A DNA stretch of 64,000 nucleotides from Porphyromonadaceae bacterium W3.11 (GCA_030434245.1 JAUISX010000003.1:202001-266000), one strand, 5' to 3'; shown: positions 17,807 to 26,342, numbered from the stretch's first letter. Notes: generated by a model from the letters alone, not told the origin. Program-made: numbers and translations.

Positions 17807-18005
17807 ATTTGCAAGGCACATTGGAATTTGGTATAAAAAAGAGCCCATAGGCTAATATATTTTGAAGCCAAAGCTGTACCCGCAGCCGTAAGTCCTATAA
17901 CATAACTCCATCTACTGGAGCTCATAGAGCTCCATACCACTGCTCCATTACGGAGTGGGAAGGTAAGAATGAGAGGGGATGAGCCGGAAGACCTACCTTG
18001 CAAAT
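17807..18005 (+). promoter_or_regulatory. cobalamin (B12) riboswitch
   Basis: The aptamer's closing helix pairs ATTTGCAAGG (17807-17816) with CCTTGCAAAT (17996-18005). Inside are the class hallmarks. GGAATTTGGT (17823-17832) pairs through GCCAAA (17867-17872). The conserved core CCCGCAGCCGTAAG (17879-17892) corresponds to the family CCCGCAACTGTAAG. The B12 box GAGCCGGAAGACCTACC (17981-17997) corresponds to GAGCCAGGAGACCTGCC. A GGAGCTC/GAGCTCC hairpin (17918-17934) forms the peripheral arm. The 223 nt after the aptamer contain a hairpin at about 18153-18193 shortly before the start codon, so control of translation initiation or of attenuation is plausible. It governs the TonB receptor and PepSY genes. 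Confidence 0.9.
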
Positions 18006-18228
18006 AGTATTGAAGTGAACTTGATCACTACCAACTTCACTCTACCTAGGCTTTCGGGAAAAAGAGCCCATAATACTTAGTCTTGTCACAAAATGCCCCA
18101 TTTAGGGACGCGTTGTATCATGATGTAGTGTTTCTTTCTCCTAAGTCATCGCCTTGAAGAGTTGTTGGGATCAGTCCTAACTTCAACTGCAGAAACTATT
18201 TTATCACTTATCATTTAAAAATTTAAGA

Positions 18229-20637
18229 ATGAGGCGAAAACTTTTTTGGGCAATCATCCCGTTACTAGTCATGGCTATGCCACTTACAGCAAGTGCGAAA
18301 GACGATAAGTCTAATAACATCAGCCAACCCACCACTAATGAACCTGACACAACTTACTACCTAACTAATGTTGATGTCTCAGCTAAACGGAGGGTGAAGA
18401 TGTCTAAGCTAGATGTAGAGCTAAAAGACCTACCTCTAACCGTTAATAACATCTCACTACAGCCTCTTAAACTTAGAGGTATATTTGACTTCCAAGAAGC
18501 AACACGCTTTGCCCCATCTGTTAATACCAGGACCACATATGGAGCGTTTCAGCAAGTGAGTGTGAGGGGATTTGACTACTCTCCTGTAGAAATTGATGGT
18601 GTACGTGATGAGCGTACGACGTTCAATTCATATCCTCTCCCTGACCTTACAATGGTAGAGAGTATCGAAGTCAGCAAGGGTCCAGCTTCAGTCCTTAGTG
18701 GACACTCCTCTGTTGGTGGATCGATCAATATTGTTAGAAAATCTGCTACGAACGTACCACAACTAGAGCTTCTACTGATGAATGGCTCTTGGAACACCTA
18801 CCAAGTCAGCGGTACTATTGGTGGAAAACTCGTTGATGGCATTAACACCTTATTTAACTTCAATAGATCTGGTGGTGACCAATGGAGAGACCTTGGGAAC
18901 AGACGCTTCTCGGTGTATAACAATACAAACTTCAGACTCGCTCCTAAGCATATCTTAGACCTACGTCTTAGCTATAATAAAGACTTCTATGGTACAGAGG
19001 CAGGACTACCAGCAACAATGCCGGGAGACATCACAGTGGAAAAAACAGGCAAGGTTATATACAAAGAAGGCGATAGGCTTAGAGGACTCAATAGAGCTCA
19101 GAGATATAATAACAATAGCGACTTCATGTTCAATGAAAGTGCTAATGCTCTATTGAGATACACCTTCTACATGAACGAGGATTGGAAGTTATCTAACAAA
19201 GCTATGTATAGCTACGACGTTATTGATTACTTCTCTACTGAGTCTCTAAGCTATCCTGAAAGTTCGGATCCTATCTATCCATACTTTTATATGAGAGGTG
19301 ACAAGAAGAAGTATATAGACCTCGATCATGTACAGCTGACATTCCCTCTACGATTCCAACACGTGGCTAAGACTTTTCAAGACCATTTAGACATCACTGG
19401 AAATTTCAATATAGGAACCATCAAAAATAGCATTCTGCTTGGCGGCTCATACACCATAATGGATCGGGTATCCTTCTCTGGTTATGGCGTAGCTGGCGAA
19501 CCTCAGTCCGCTCACAACCCTGCAGATGACATCGATGTATGGGGACCAGGTGTAAACTCTGTCATTTCATCATACAACCCTGATAATTCAGCTCCGATGT
19601 TTGAAAGATTTAGTAAAGCATCTCCATCGGAAACACAGGTTATCGGTGTTTTCTTCCAAGACATGATGGACTTTTCCAAACACCTTAAGGGTTTTGTGGC
19701 ACTGAGATACAATAACTATGGTATCAAGCACTTCACAAAGTCTGATGCTATTGATAGAAAAGCGAAATATGAGCGTGGTGAGCAAACAGCCAACTTGATT
19801 TATAATTCGCTCACTTATAGATTTGGACTGGTTTACCAACCCATTGAAGATCTATCAATATACACTAGCTATTCTAACTTCTTCGTTCCTGACCGTCGTG
19901 CAAGGTCCTTTAGTGAAAAACAAATCTTAGTGGATAAGAAGGGAAACACTATAGACCAAAGTAAATTAGATTTTAGCAAAGCTATTTTTGATCCAACTAC
20001 TGGATACCAAGCTGAGATTGGAACTACATTTAATATCTCATCTAAACTTAATGGTAGTCTATCAGTTTACCACATCAAGCAAGAAAACCTCGTACGTACC
20101 ATTGGTACCATCCCTGGTGTCATTGATGGAAAGCCTATAGACAAATCAGTAGTAGCTCAAGTTGGCACAGTATTATCTACTGGGGTAGAGTCTGAAATCA
20201 ATTATAGCCCGCTAGAGAACTTATTCTTCAGCATCGGTTACGGGCTTACTCATGCACGCTACGGAGAGATCGCAAAGAATGAATATGACCTGAAGGGGGT
20301 TGACAAGGGAGATAGACTAAATTATATCCCAAGAAACACATTCTTCAGCTTTGGTAACTACACCTTCAATAAAGGACTCTTAAGTGGGCTTGACCTTAAC
20401 TATAGCGTCACTTATACAGATAAGATTTACCGAAACTTTGGTAGAAATATCTATTACGACCCATACATGCTACTTAATCTCGGTGCTCGCTATACGATTG
20501 CCAATTCAGGTGTGTCTATAGGTCTGCAGGTAAATAACGTCTTAGACAAGCACTATGTGGCTCAGTCACTGGGCAACCAAGAAGTACCAGCGATGCCTCG
20601 TAACTTCAAGTTGATGATCAATTATAAGATTTGGTAA
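18229..20637 (+). CDS. TonB-dependent outer-membrane receptor, siderophore-receptor type, under B12 riboswitch control
   Basis: This is a TonB-dependent transporter of 802 residues that imports a scarce ligand across the outer membrane using TonB energy. A signal peptide (residues 1-24, cleavage after TASA) precedes a plug domain (about 65-175; AFQQVSVRGFDYSPVEIDGVRDE and IEVSKGPASVLSGHSSVGGSINIV). A 22-strand barrel follows, ending in LMINYKIW with a terminal aromatic residue. By sequence it resembles ferric-siderophore receptors rather than classical BtuB. The cobalamin riboswitch upstream and CbiZ downstream argue that its ligand is a corrinoid. I therefore call it a TonB receptor with probable corrinoid substrate. 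The PepSY gene follows 6 bp later. Confidence 0.9.
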   Translation: MRRKLFWAIIPLLVMAMPLTASAKDDKSNNISQPTTNEPDTTYYLTNVDVSAKRRVKMSKLDVELKDLPLTVNNISLQPLKLRGIFDFQEATRFAPSVNTRTTYGAFQQVSVRGFDYSPVEIDGVRDERTTFNSYPLPDLTMVESIEVSKGPASVLSGHSSVGGSINIVRKSATNVPQLELLLMNGSWNTYQVSGTIGGKLVDGINTLFNFNRSGGDQWRDLGNRRFSVYNNTNFRLAPKHILDLRLSYNKDFYGTEAGLPATMPGDITVEKTGKVIYKEGDRLRGLNRAQRYNNNSDFMFNESANALLRYTFYMNEDWKLSNKAMYSYDVIDYFSTESLSYPESSDPIYPYFYMRGDKKKYIDLDHVQLTFPLRFQHVAKTFQDHLDITGNFNIGTIKNSILLGGSYTIMDRVSFSGYGVAGEPQSAHNPADDIDVWGPGVNSVISSYNPDNSAPMFERFSKASPSETQVIGVFFQDMMDFSKHLKGFVALRYNNYGIKHFTKSDAIDRKAKYERGEQTANLIYNSLTYRFGLVYQPIEDLSIYTSYSNFFVPDRRARSFSEKQILVDKKGNTIDQSKLDFSKAIFDPTTGYQAEIGTTFNISSKLNGSLSVYHIKQENLVRTIGTIPGVIDGKPIDKSVVAQVGTVLSTGVESEINYSPLENLFFSIGYGLTHARYGEIAKNEYDLKGVDKGDRLNYIPRNTFFSFGNYTFNKGLLSGLDLNYSVTYTDKIYRNFGRNIYYDPYMLLNLGARYTIANSGVSIGLQVNNVLDKHYVAQSLGNQEVPAMPRNFKLMINYKIW

Positions 20638-20643
20638 TTCTCT

Positions 20644-22125
20644 ATGAAGGTTTTCAAAGTCATCCATAAATGGCTAGGAGTCATCATGGCTCCACTGATG
20701 GTCATGTGGTTCATCTCTGGGTTCTTCATGATATTCAGTGGATTTCCTAGAGTAGAGAATAGCAGTAGATTCAGCTTGCTGGACACGCTGTCCTCTACTG
20801 ACTCTTTACCACATGCCTCACAACTTAGGTCCTGGTATATCCAAAAGACTAAGAGTGGAGCGGAACTGACTGAAATAGGTATAGAAAAGAGTCCAAGAGG
20901 ACTCTTTCTAAACCTATCTGGTACTGAGGGCAACGTAATGATTGAGGCCTCCAATGGAGAGGTAGCAAAGGTTATAAAGCCTAGCATTGAGGATATCGAG
21001 GAGATGACCTATAGGATCACTCAGCAATCCCCTATGCGTATCGATACGCTCAATAATCTTGAACAATGGATCCCGTTCTCAGCACAGAGAGCTGAATTTC
21101 CAATATACAAAGTAGCTGTAAACGATGGTCACGATACTCATCTGTATTTCTCAGGACAGAGCGGAAGATTGCTCCAACAGACAAATAGCAACAATCGCTT
21201 ACTGGCATGCTTTGGAGCTATCCCCCATTGGCTTTATTTCTGGCCTATCAGACAGAACATAGACTTGTGGATAAATATTTTCATTGTCCTAGGTATTGTA
21301 GGATGTCTGATGATTATATCGGGGCTAGTAATGGGGATATTCCGAACCTCACAAGCCCGAAAAGGGAAGGGCAAAAAGTGGAGTCCGTACAAGAAACGGT
21401 GGTATTACTGGCACCACATTACAGGATTAATCTTTGGTATTTTTGTCCTCACTTGGATGTTCAGTGGATGGATGTCTCTTGATAAGTTACCGAGCTGGAT
21501 GACTGGACCAACACCGGATAAAGAGTATTATACACTATCTAGAAGTTTGCCTATAACTTCGGGCATTAACCTAGACTTCGATAAAGCGATAGAAATATAC
21601 CCAAATGCTAAGAGAATAACATACGGTAGTTATTTAGGCCAGGGTTATTACGTGATAGAAGATGGGACTAGTAAAGAGTATGTACAGATCGAAGACGGAA
21701 TTGTCCAGCCGCTAAAGGTTTCAGAGGAGCAGGCCAAAACGTATCTGACTGCAGAACTTCCACAGGTAAAAATTGAGAGCTGTAGGACGTTGACAGACTA
21801 CACGGCTAATTATCTCCCTCATCCAAAAGGGCGTCACAAGCCTCCACTACCTGTATTCGAAGTCAAAACAGATGACGGTACAACCTTATACATGGCTTCG
21901 ACAGAACCCAGAGTACAAGTAACGAACAAAGCAACCGTACTCAACTCTTGGGCATATCAAAAGCTTCATGCCTTTAAGTTCCTATGGGCATACCACCATC
22001 CAGCCCTATGGATGGCTCTTATGCTGATACTACTATCAGGTGGTACTCTTGTGAGTATTACGGGAATTGTACTTGCTTGGAATGTGCTTCGCCGCCAGTT
22101 CAAAGGAAGAAAGAAAAACTCGTAA
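20644..22125 (+). CDS. PepSY-associated transmembrane protein
   Basis: This 493-residue inner-membrane protein of the PepSY-TM family has an N-terminal helix (about 5-30; HKWLGVIMAPLMVMWFISG). Helices follow around 200-230 and 260-285 (YYWHHITGLIFGIFVLTWMFSGW), and a C-terminal one lies around 455-480 (YHHPALWMALMLILLSGG). Periplasmic PepSY-like domains lie between them. His residues sit in or next to the helices (HKWLG, WHHITG, YHHPAL), as expected of haem-coordinating members thought to reduce ferric siderophores. It lies 6 bp after the TonB receptor gene, so both are under the cobalamin riboswitch. A role in reducing or releasing a cobalt corrinoid is an inference; iron uptake is the alternative. 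Confidence 0.82.
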   Translation: MKVFKVIHKWLGVIMAPLMVMWFISGFFMIFSGFPRVENSSRFSLLDTLSSTDSLPHASQLRSWYIQKTKSGAELTEIGIEKSPRGLFLNLSGTEGNVMIEASNGEVAKVIKPSIEDIEEMTYRITQQSPMRIDTLNNLEQWIPFSAQRAEFPIYKVAVNDGHDTHLYFSGQSGRLLQQTNSNNRLLACFGAIPHWLYFWPIRQNIDLWINIFIVLGIVGCLMIISGLVMGIFRTSQARKGKGKKWSPYKKRWYYWHHITGLIFGIFVLTWMFSGWMSLDKLPSWMTGPTPDKEYYTLSRSLPITSGINLDFDKAIEIYPNAKRITYGSYLGQGYYVIEDGTSKEYVQIEDGIVQPLKVSEEQAKTYLTAELPQVKIESCRTLTDYTANYLPHPKGRHKPPLPVFEVKTDDGTTLYMASTEPRVQVTNKATVLNSWAYQKLHAFKFLWAYHHPALWMALMLILLSGGTLVSITGIVLAWNVLRRQFKGRKKNS

Positions 22126-22147
22126 CCACTAAGGCACTACATTTTCA

Positions 22148-22185
22148 CCCCCAAATGATCTTAGATAACCTAGATTATTTGGGGG
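22148..22185 (+). terminator. stem-loop terminator after the receptor/PepSY operon
   Basis: CCCCCAAATGATCT (22148-22161) pairs with AGATTATTTGGGGG (22172-22185) over 14 bp with one G-U pair and a 10-nt loop, 22 bp after the PepSY stop. The following T tract is short. Confidence 0.65.
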
Positions 22186-22422
22186 TTAATACATCTCGCA
22201 CTTGTGTCTTCAAAAACATCCTATGAGTATCTTTATAGAATATACCAAATGAAGGGTAATAAAATGTATCAATGCAACTTTGGTATCAAAACTTTCATCG
22301 AAATTGACCTAATAATTAGAGCGAAGATTTACAGAGCATTATTGTAGGCAAGACAGCTCAATGATGTTCGAAATATTGGGTAAATTTGTCTATTATTCAA
22401 GCTAATTATTAATATTGTAGAG

Positions 22423-22525
22423 AAGGTCTCGATAGACCTTAGGATATAGTTTTTTATATCTATCATAGTATAACATTAGATATACGAAAGGAGAGTCTTG
22501 TTACTTGTATAAAGTATGATTCTCC
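22423..22525 (+). other. hairpin-rich leader upstream of the binding-protein gene
   Basis: Three successive stems are visible: AAGGTCT/AGACCTT (22423-22440), GATATA/TATATC (22443-22460) and GGAGAGTC/GATTCTCC (22490-22525, with ACTT/AAGT nested). A TAAATTTG box at 22381-22388 could start this leader. The cobalamin-aptamer core and B12 box are absent, so it is not a second B12 riboswitch of the common class. Confidence 0.35.
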
Positions 22526-22607
22526 ATTAGAAGCCAACATCATTTGAATAAAGCACATTAAATAATTAATATATCATCTATTGATAACAAATAAAGAATT
22601 AACCACC

Positions 22608-23783
22608 ATGTCAAAAAAATTACTTTTCATTTTTCTCACCACTCTGCTACCATTCTTAATCGGATGTAGTGGTGAAAGTAGCCAACAACAAAAAGAGGGC
22701 AAGGCTTCACCAGAAGCAATTGAGGACTTTGACTTTCCTGTGAAGGTTAAGTATGCAAAGGGCTTCACTGTTGAAAATCATGAAACCTACAAGGTTTTGC
22801 ATATAAAAAATGCAGACCAAAAAGACTCAGAAGATACTTTCGTCCTATACTTAAAAGGCGAGGAGCGTCCTGAATATGATGGCATGGTCACTAACTATAT
22901 CCCCATCCCAGTGTCTAAAATCATTACCACCTCTAGTGTACAGATCGGAGCCTTTCCAATACTCGAGGGCGAAGAGAGCATCATAGGCTCTACTTCATTT
23001 CAGTACATTAGCAATGAGACTATTCGCCAGCGTGCAGAGGATGGATTGATAAAAGAGGTCGGCATGGGGATGTCCAATAACTTTGAATTGATACTCTCTC
23101 TAGAGCCGGAAGTCCTTCTCCTTGATTACGTTGGCTCACCAGAGGAAGCTGAAAAATACAAAGCGTCTGGACTCGCATTGATGATTTTTAATTCGTGGAA
23201 AGATCAAAGCTTGCTTGGCCGTGCTGAATGGCTTAAGGTGATTGGATTGCTCTTGGGAAAGAATGAAAAAGCGGATGATGCATTCCAAGAGGTTGCAACC
23301 AACTATATGGCAGCAAAGAATCTTTTATCTGAGGATGACGAGTGGATCCCTATCATGTATGGACAGGACTATAAGGGGACATGGTATGTACCTGGCGAAC
23401 TAAGTTATCCTGCGAATATGTTTAATGATGCAAAGCTGAGCTTTGACTTCATTGCTGGTGAGACGGATAGCCAACCTAGGAGCATAGAGGAGATTTTTGC
23501 AAAAAATCGTCACGCTTTATATTGGTTCTCATCGTTCTATGCAGACTGCGAAACGGTAGCCGATTTTGCAACAATAAACGAACGTTATAGAAATTTTGAT
23601 GCCGTAAAAAAGGGGAAAGTCATCTCTGACCGTAAGAGAGTCAATGGATTTGGTGGAAATGATTACTGGGAAAGTGGACCTTATCGTCCCGATCTCTTAC
23701 TAAAAGACTTGATCAAGATCACACGTCCAGAATTGTTACTAGATTATGAAACAACCTACTGGATGGAATTAAGGAGGGAGTAA
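22608..23783 (+). CDS. periplasmic-binding lipoprotein, BtuF/FecB-like
   Basis: This is a substrate-binding protein of the class III ABC-importer family (vitamin B12, siderophore and haem binding). The start ATG at 22608 opens directly onto a lipoprotein signal (MSKKLLFIFLTTLLPFLIGC; lipobox Cys20), giving about 391 residues. An earlier in-frame codon at 22581 only adds a polar extension. The first lobe contains ITTSSVQIGAFPILEGEESIIG, the linker region GMSNNFELILSLEPEVLLLDYVG, and the second lobe contains PIMYGQDYKGTWYVPGELSY. No permease or ATPase follows. Next to cbiZ and downstream of a B12-controlled operon, a corrinoid ligand is the best inference. Confidence 0.82.
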   Translation: MSKKLLFIFLTTLLPFLIGCSGESSQQQKEGKASPEAIEDFDFPVKVKYAKGFTVENHETYKVLHIKNADQKDSEDTFVLYLKGEERPEYDGMVTNYIPIPVSKIITTSSVQIGAFPILEGEESIIGSTSFQYISNETIRQRAEDGLIKEVGMGMSNNFELILSLEPEVLLLDYVGSPEEAEKYKASGLALMIFNSWKDQSLLGRAEWLKVIGLLLGKNEKADDAFQEVATNYMAAKNLLSEDDEWIPIMYGQDYKGTWYVPGELSYPANMFNDAKLSFDFIAGETDSQPRSIEEIFAKNRHALYWFSSFYADCETVADFATINERYRNFDAVKKGKVISDRKRVNGFGGNDYWESGPYRPDLLLKDLIKITRPELLLDYETTYWMELRRE

Positions 23784-23841
23784 AATCGGTATCATCAACT
23801 TCCATTTCGTCATTGATATGTAATTCGACAGAATACGGACA

Positions 23842-24975
23842 ATGTTTGCAAAAGAGAACCTTAAATACATTAGCCCCATGGGGGATGAGATGTACGTCGA
23901 ACACGATAGTCTCATTGTCCGACTCATGGGGCATAGAGGGATCGTCAGCAGCTCCAACCTCAATGGTGGATACCGTGAGGACGTGAAGTATATATACAAT
24001 CATAGCTGTGCGAAAAATCCGTTTGTCTTAGCTAAGAAAGAGACGGAAATACAAGAAAGCACGCTCGATGAATACTTCGAGGAGCTAGCCCTTCATATTG
24101 GGCTACCAGTGGATTCTACGACGGGCATGGATACCGCGGCAAAGATTGAAAATCTCGCGATTTCTACCCGTCAAGTGCATGGGGTGAAGGTGATGGCGGT
24201 TGCTACAGCTGGGATTGATGTCAATGGTGGTAGAGCTGGGGATAAAGCCACTTACGATGAGTTCGCAAAAGAGGGGCTTCCCATTAAGTCTGGAACCATA
24301 AATATCCTCCTCTTCATTGATGCAAATCTTAACGCTGGGGTACTAACTCGTGCAATCGTCACAGCGACGGAAGCTAAATCTGCTGCTTTGCAAGAATTAA
24401 TGGCCAATAGTATGTTCTCGGAAGGGATTGCTACTGGCTCTGGCACCGACTCTATCGTCATTGTAGCTAATAAGGACTCCAACACACCCCTCTACAGCTC
24501 AGGCAAGCACGTTCTACTTGGACAGATGATTGGCGAAAGCGTAAAGGAGGCGGTGTCAAAGGCTCTGGATAAGCAAACGGGGATGAATCCGCGTCGCCAA
24601 GCGTCTATTGAATGGCAGTCCAAACGATATGGTATCACAAAGGATAATATCCTAAACCACTTTTGCGACATCTCTAAACAACAATACGATATTGAACGCA
24701 TCAGGAGACGAATTGACAAAATAGATACGGATGAATATATTTTGGCTTACGTCGCAGCCATCACTCACCTGTGTGATCAAAACAGATGGAATATCCTAAG
24801 TGATGACGTGCTCATAACTCTTGCCAACGAACTCATAAACGGGCTTATAAAAAAACATCATATCGATTTTATTGTTTCAATAGACAAGGAAGCAATGCCG
24901 AAAAGAAAAGGATACAAGCTAGTTATTGAACACACAATGATCGCTCTAGCTATCATTGCCTCTAATCCTCAATAA
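23842..24975 (+). CDS. cbiZ: adenosylcobinamide amidohydrolase
   Basis: CbiZ hydrolyses the aminopropanol side of adenosylcobinamide or pseudocobamides, returning adenosylcobyric acid so that the lower ligand can be remodelled. The 377-residue protein contains the CbiZ domain with its conserved runs TTGMDTAAKIENLAIS, VMAVATAGIDVNGGRAGD, GTINILLFIDANLNAGVLTRAIVTATEAK and ATGSGTDSIVIVANK. The C-terminal 90 residues (from about IDKIDTDEYILAYVAAITH) go beyond the core domain, as in other Bacteroidales homologues. It follows the binding-protein gene by 58 bp. This is the strongest protein evidence that the surrounding locus handles corrinoids. Confidence 0.9.
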   Translation: MFAKENLKYISPMGDEMYVEHDSLIVRLMGHRGIVSSSNLNGGYREDVKYIYNHSCAKNPFVLAKKETEIQESTLDEYFEELALHIGLPVDSTTGMDTAAKIENLAISTRQVHGVKVMAVATAGIDVNGGRAGDKATYDEFAKEGLPIKSGTINILLFIDANLNAGVLTRAIVTATEAKSAALQELMANSMFSEGIATGSGTDSIVIVANKDSNTPLYSSGKHVLLGQMIGESVKEAVSKALDKQTGMNPRRQASIEWQSKRYGITKDNILNHFCDISKQQYDIERIRRRIDKIDTDEYILAYVAAITHLCDQNRWNILSDDVLITLANELINGLIKKHHIDFIVSIDKEAMPKRKGYKLVIEHTMIALAIIASNPQ

Positions 24976-25101
24976 TGTATCAATTGAAACACAATTGATC
25001 ATGAGATACTTCAAGTGAGTTAACGAAACAATAATTCATCATGCTTGTTCTACAATAAAGAGTGAATAAATATTTATAAAACAGATTAAAGGACATTTTT
25101 T

Positions 25102-25812
25102 ATGGAACAAGACAGAACAGAGTACCCAATGCCAAGAATTGGTGAGAAGGCACCATCATTTACTGCAAAAACGACTCAAGGAACGATTAACTTCCCTGAA
25201 GATTATACTGGAAAGTGGAAAATCTTATTTAGTCACCCAGCAGACTTTACACCAGTGTGTACTACCGAGTTCATGACTTTTGCATCACGTCAAAAGGAGT
25301 TTGACGACCTTAATTGCCAGTTAGTAGGTCTTTCTATAGATGGGCTTTTCAGCCATATAGCTTGGCTGCGGAATATACAGCATCTTGACTTCAATGGCAT
25401 GAAGGACGTAGAGGTGAAGTTCCCACTTATTGAGGACATTACTATGGATGTCGCTAATAAGTACGGAATGGTTCATCCAAATGAAAATAGCACTGCAGCT
25501 GTACGTGCTGTATTCTTTATTGACCCAGATGATATTATCCGCACAATCCTCTATTATCCAGCTTCACTAGGTCGTAACTTTGATGAGATTGTACGTATAT
25601 TGAAAGGTCTTCAGGTTGCTGCTGAGTTTGAAGTGGCCCTACCTGCCGATTGGAAGCCAGGTAAGGACGTTATCGTGCCTCCTGCTGGATCATGTGGCAG
25701 TGCTAAGGAAAGAATGGAATCAAAGGACAGCGATATACACTGTCATGACTGGTACCTCTGCACTAAGAAGCTCTCTGAAGAAGAGATCAATAAGAAAATC
25801 AGTGAAAAGTAA
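25102..25812 (+). CDS. peroxiredoxin, Prx6 (1-Cys) type with Cys-rich tail
   Basis: This 236-residue thiol peroxidase detoxifies hydrogen and organic peroxides. The peroxidatic cysteine is Cys53 in HPADFTPVCTTEF, with the Prx6-type C-terminal dimerisation domain after about residue 165 (LPADWKPGKDVIVPP). The tail has three more cysteines, at 198 (GSCGS), 214 (DIHCHDW) and 220 (YLCTKK). These could act as resolving residues as in the longer archaeal or bacterial Prx6 enzymes. It has no signal peptide. A 126-bp spacer with a short palindrome (24979-24999) separates it from cbiZ, and a strong terminator follows. Confidence 0.92.
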   Translation: MEQDRTEYPMPRIGEKAPSFTAKTTQGTINFPEDYTGKWKILFSHPADFTPVCTTEFMTFASRQKEFDDLNCQLVGLSIDGLFSHIAWLRNIQHLDFNGMKDVEVKFPLIEDITMDVANKYGMVHPNENSTAAVRAVFFIDPDDIIRTILYYPASLGRNFDEIVRILKGLQVAAEFEVALPADWKPGKDVIVPPAGSCGSAKERMESKDSDIHCHDWYLCTKKLSEEEINKKISEK

Positions 25813-25867
25813 TGTAGATGCCATTCGTTTAACGTTTTCGCTATAAGCATAACGAATCGATCTAATT

Positions 25868-25921
25868 AATAAAAGAGCTGGTGTGCACAACTGTTTCTGT
25901 TTACACGCCAGCTCTTTTATT
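25868..25921 (+). terminator. terminator of the peroxiredoxin gene
   Basis: An 18-bp stem pairs AATAAAAGAGCTGGTGTG (25868-25885) with CACGCCAGCTCTTTTATT (25904-25921), with one G-U pair. The A and T runs at its ends make it work on either strand. Confidence 0.85.
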
Positions 25922-25976
25922 ATGCCAGCTTAAATATTATTGGTGTCCAATAAAAGTGTTAAATGCGAAGAAGAAA

Positions 25977-26006
25977 AGGGCTGATCCTAGTAATGGAATC
26001 AGCCCT
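25977..26006. terminator. second stem-loop in the spacer before ompA
   Basis: AGGGCTGAT (25977-25985) pairs with ATCAGCCCT (25998-26006), followed by a TTTAGTTTT run on the plus strand. It may be a backup terminator or the remains of another element. Confidence 0.5.
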
Positions 26007-26069
26007 ATATGTTTAGTTTTGTAATTCGCTAAAAAAACAAACTAACTATGGACAAATGTACATATTTTG

Positions 26070-26135
26070 GGTAGTATCCCATGACATGTGTGTACGCCAG
26101 AATACGTCTTTTAATAGTCAACCTACATATTTTTT
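26070..26135 (+). mobile_element. solo end of an IS256-type element (remnant)
   Basis: The stretch starts GGTAGTATCCC and continues through GTGTGTACGCCAGAAT to AACCTACATATTTTTT. It is clearly similar over its length to the left end of the intact IS256-family element at 58780-58846. No transposase or opposite end follows, so this is a decayed or partial copy. Confidence 0.68.
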
Positions 26136-26280
26136 GGTGTCCGGTAAAAGTTTTTATCAAACACCAATAATTACCAATATAATAGGCAATTTTGAGGAGT
26201 GTTATACTGACAGCATTTTATAAATGTGTAACATTGAGAATATTACACTAACCTCAACCGTTCGGAAACGTATAAAAAAA

Positions 26281-26309
26281 GAGTGCCCGTGGAAAAACCA
26301 CAGGCACTC
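26281..26309 (-). terminator. terminator of ompA
   Basis: GAGTGCCCGTGG (26281-26292) pairs with CCACAGGCACTC (26298-26309) around AAAAA. On the minus strand the stem is followed by a run of seven T (26274-26280), 34 bp after the ompA stop. Confidence 0.85.
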
Positions 26310-26342
26310 AATACTATTTTAAATAATCTTACTTAATCAAGA

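Noticed and set aside
17776-18003. Minus-strand open frame of 75 codons
   Set aside because: It lies over the cobalamin riboswitch on the opposite strand and its composition reflects the aptamer; no family is recognised.
22186-22607. Second cobalamin riboswitch before the binding-protein gene
   Set aside because: Neither the CCGCAACTGTAAG-like core nor the B12 box is present, only simple hairpins.
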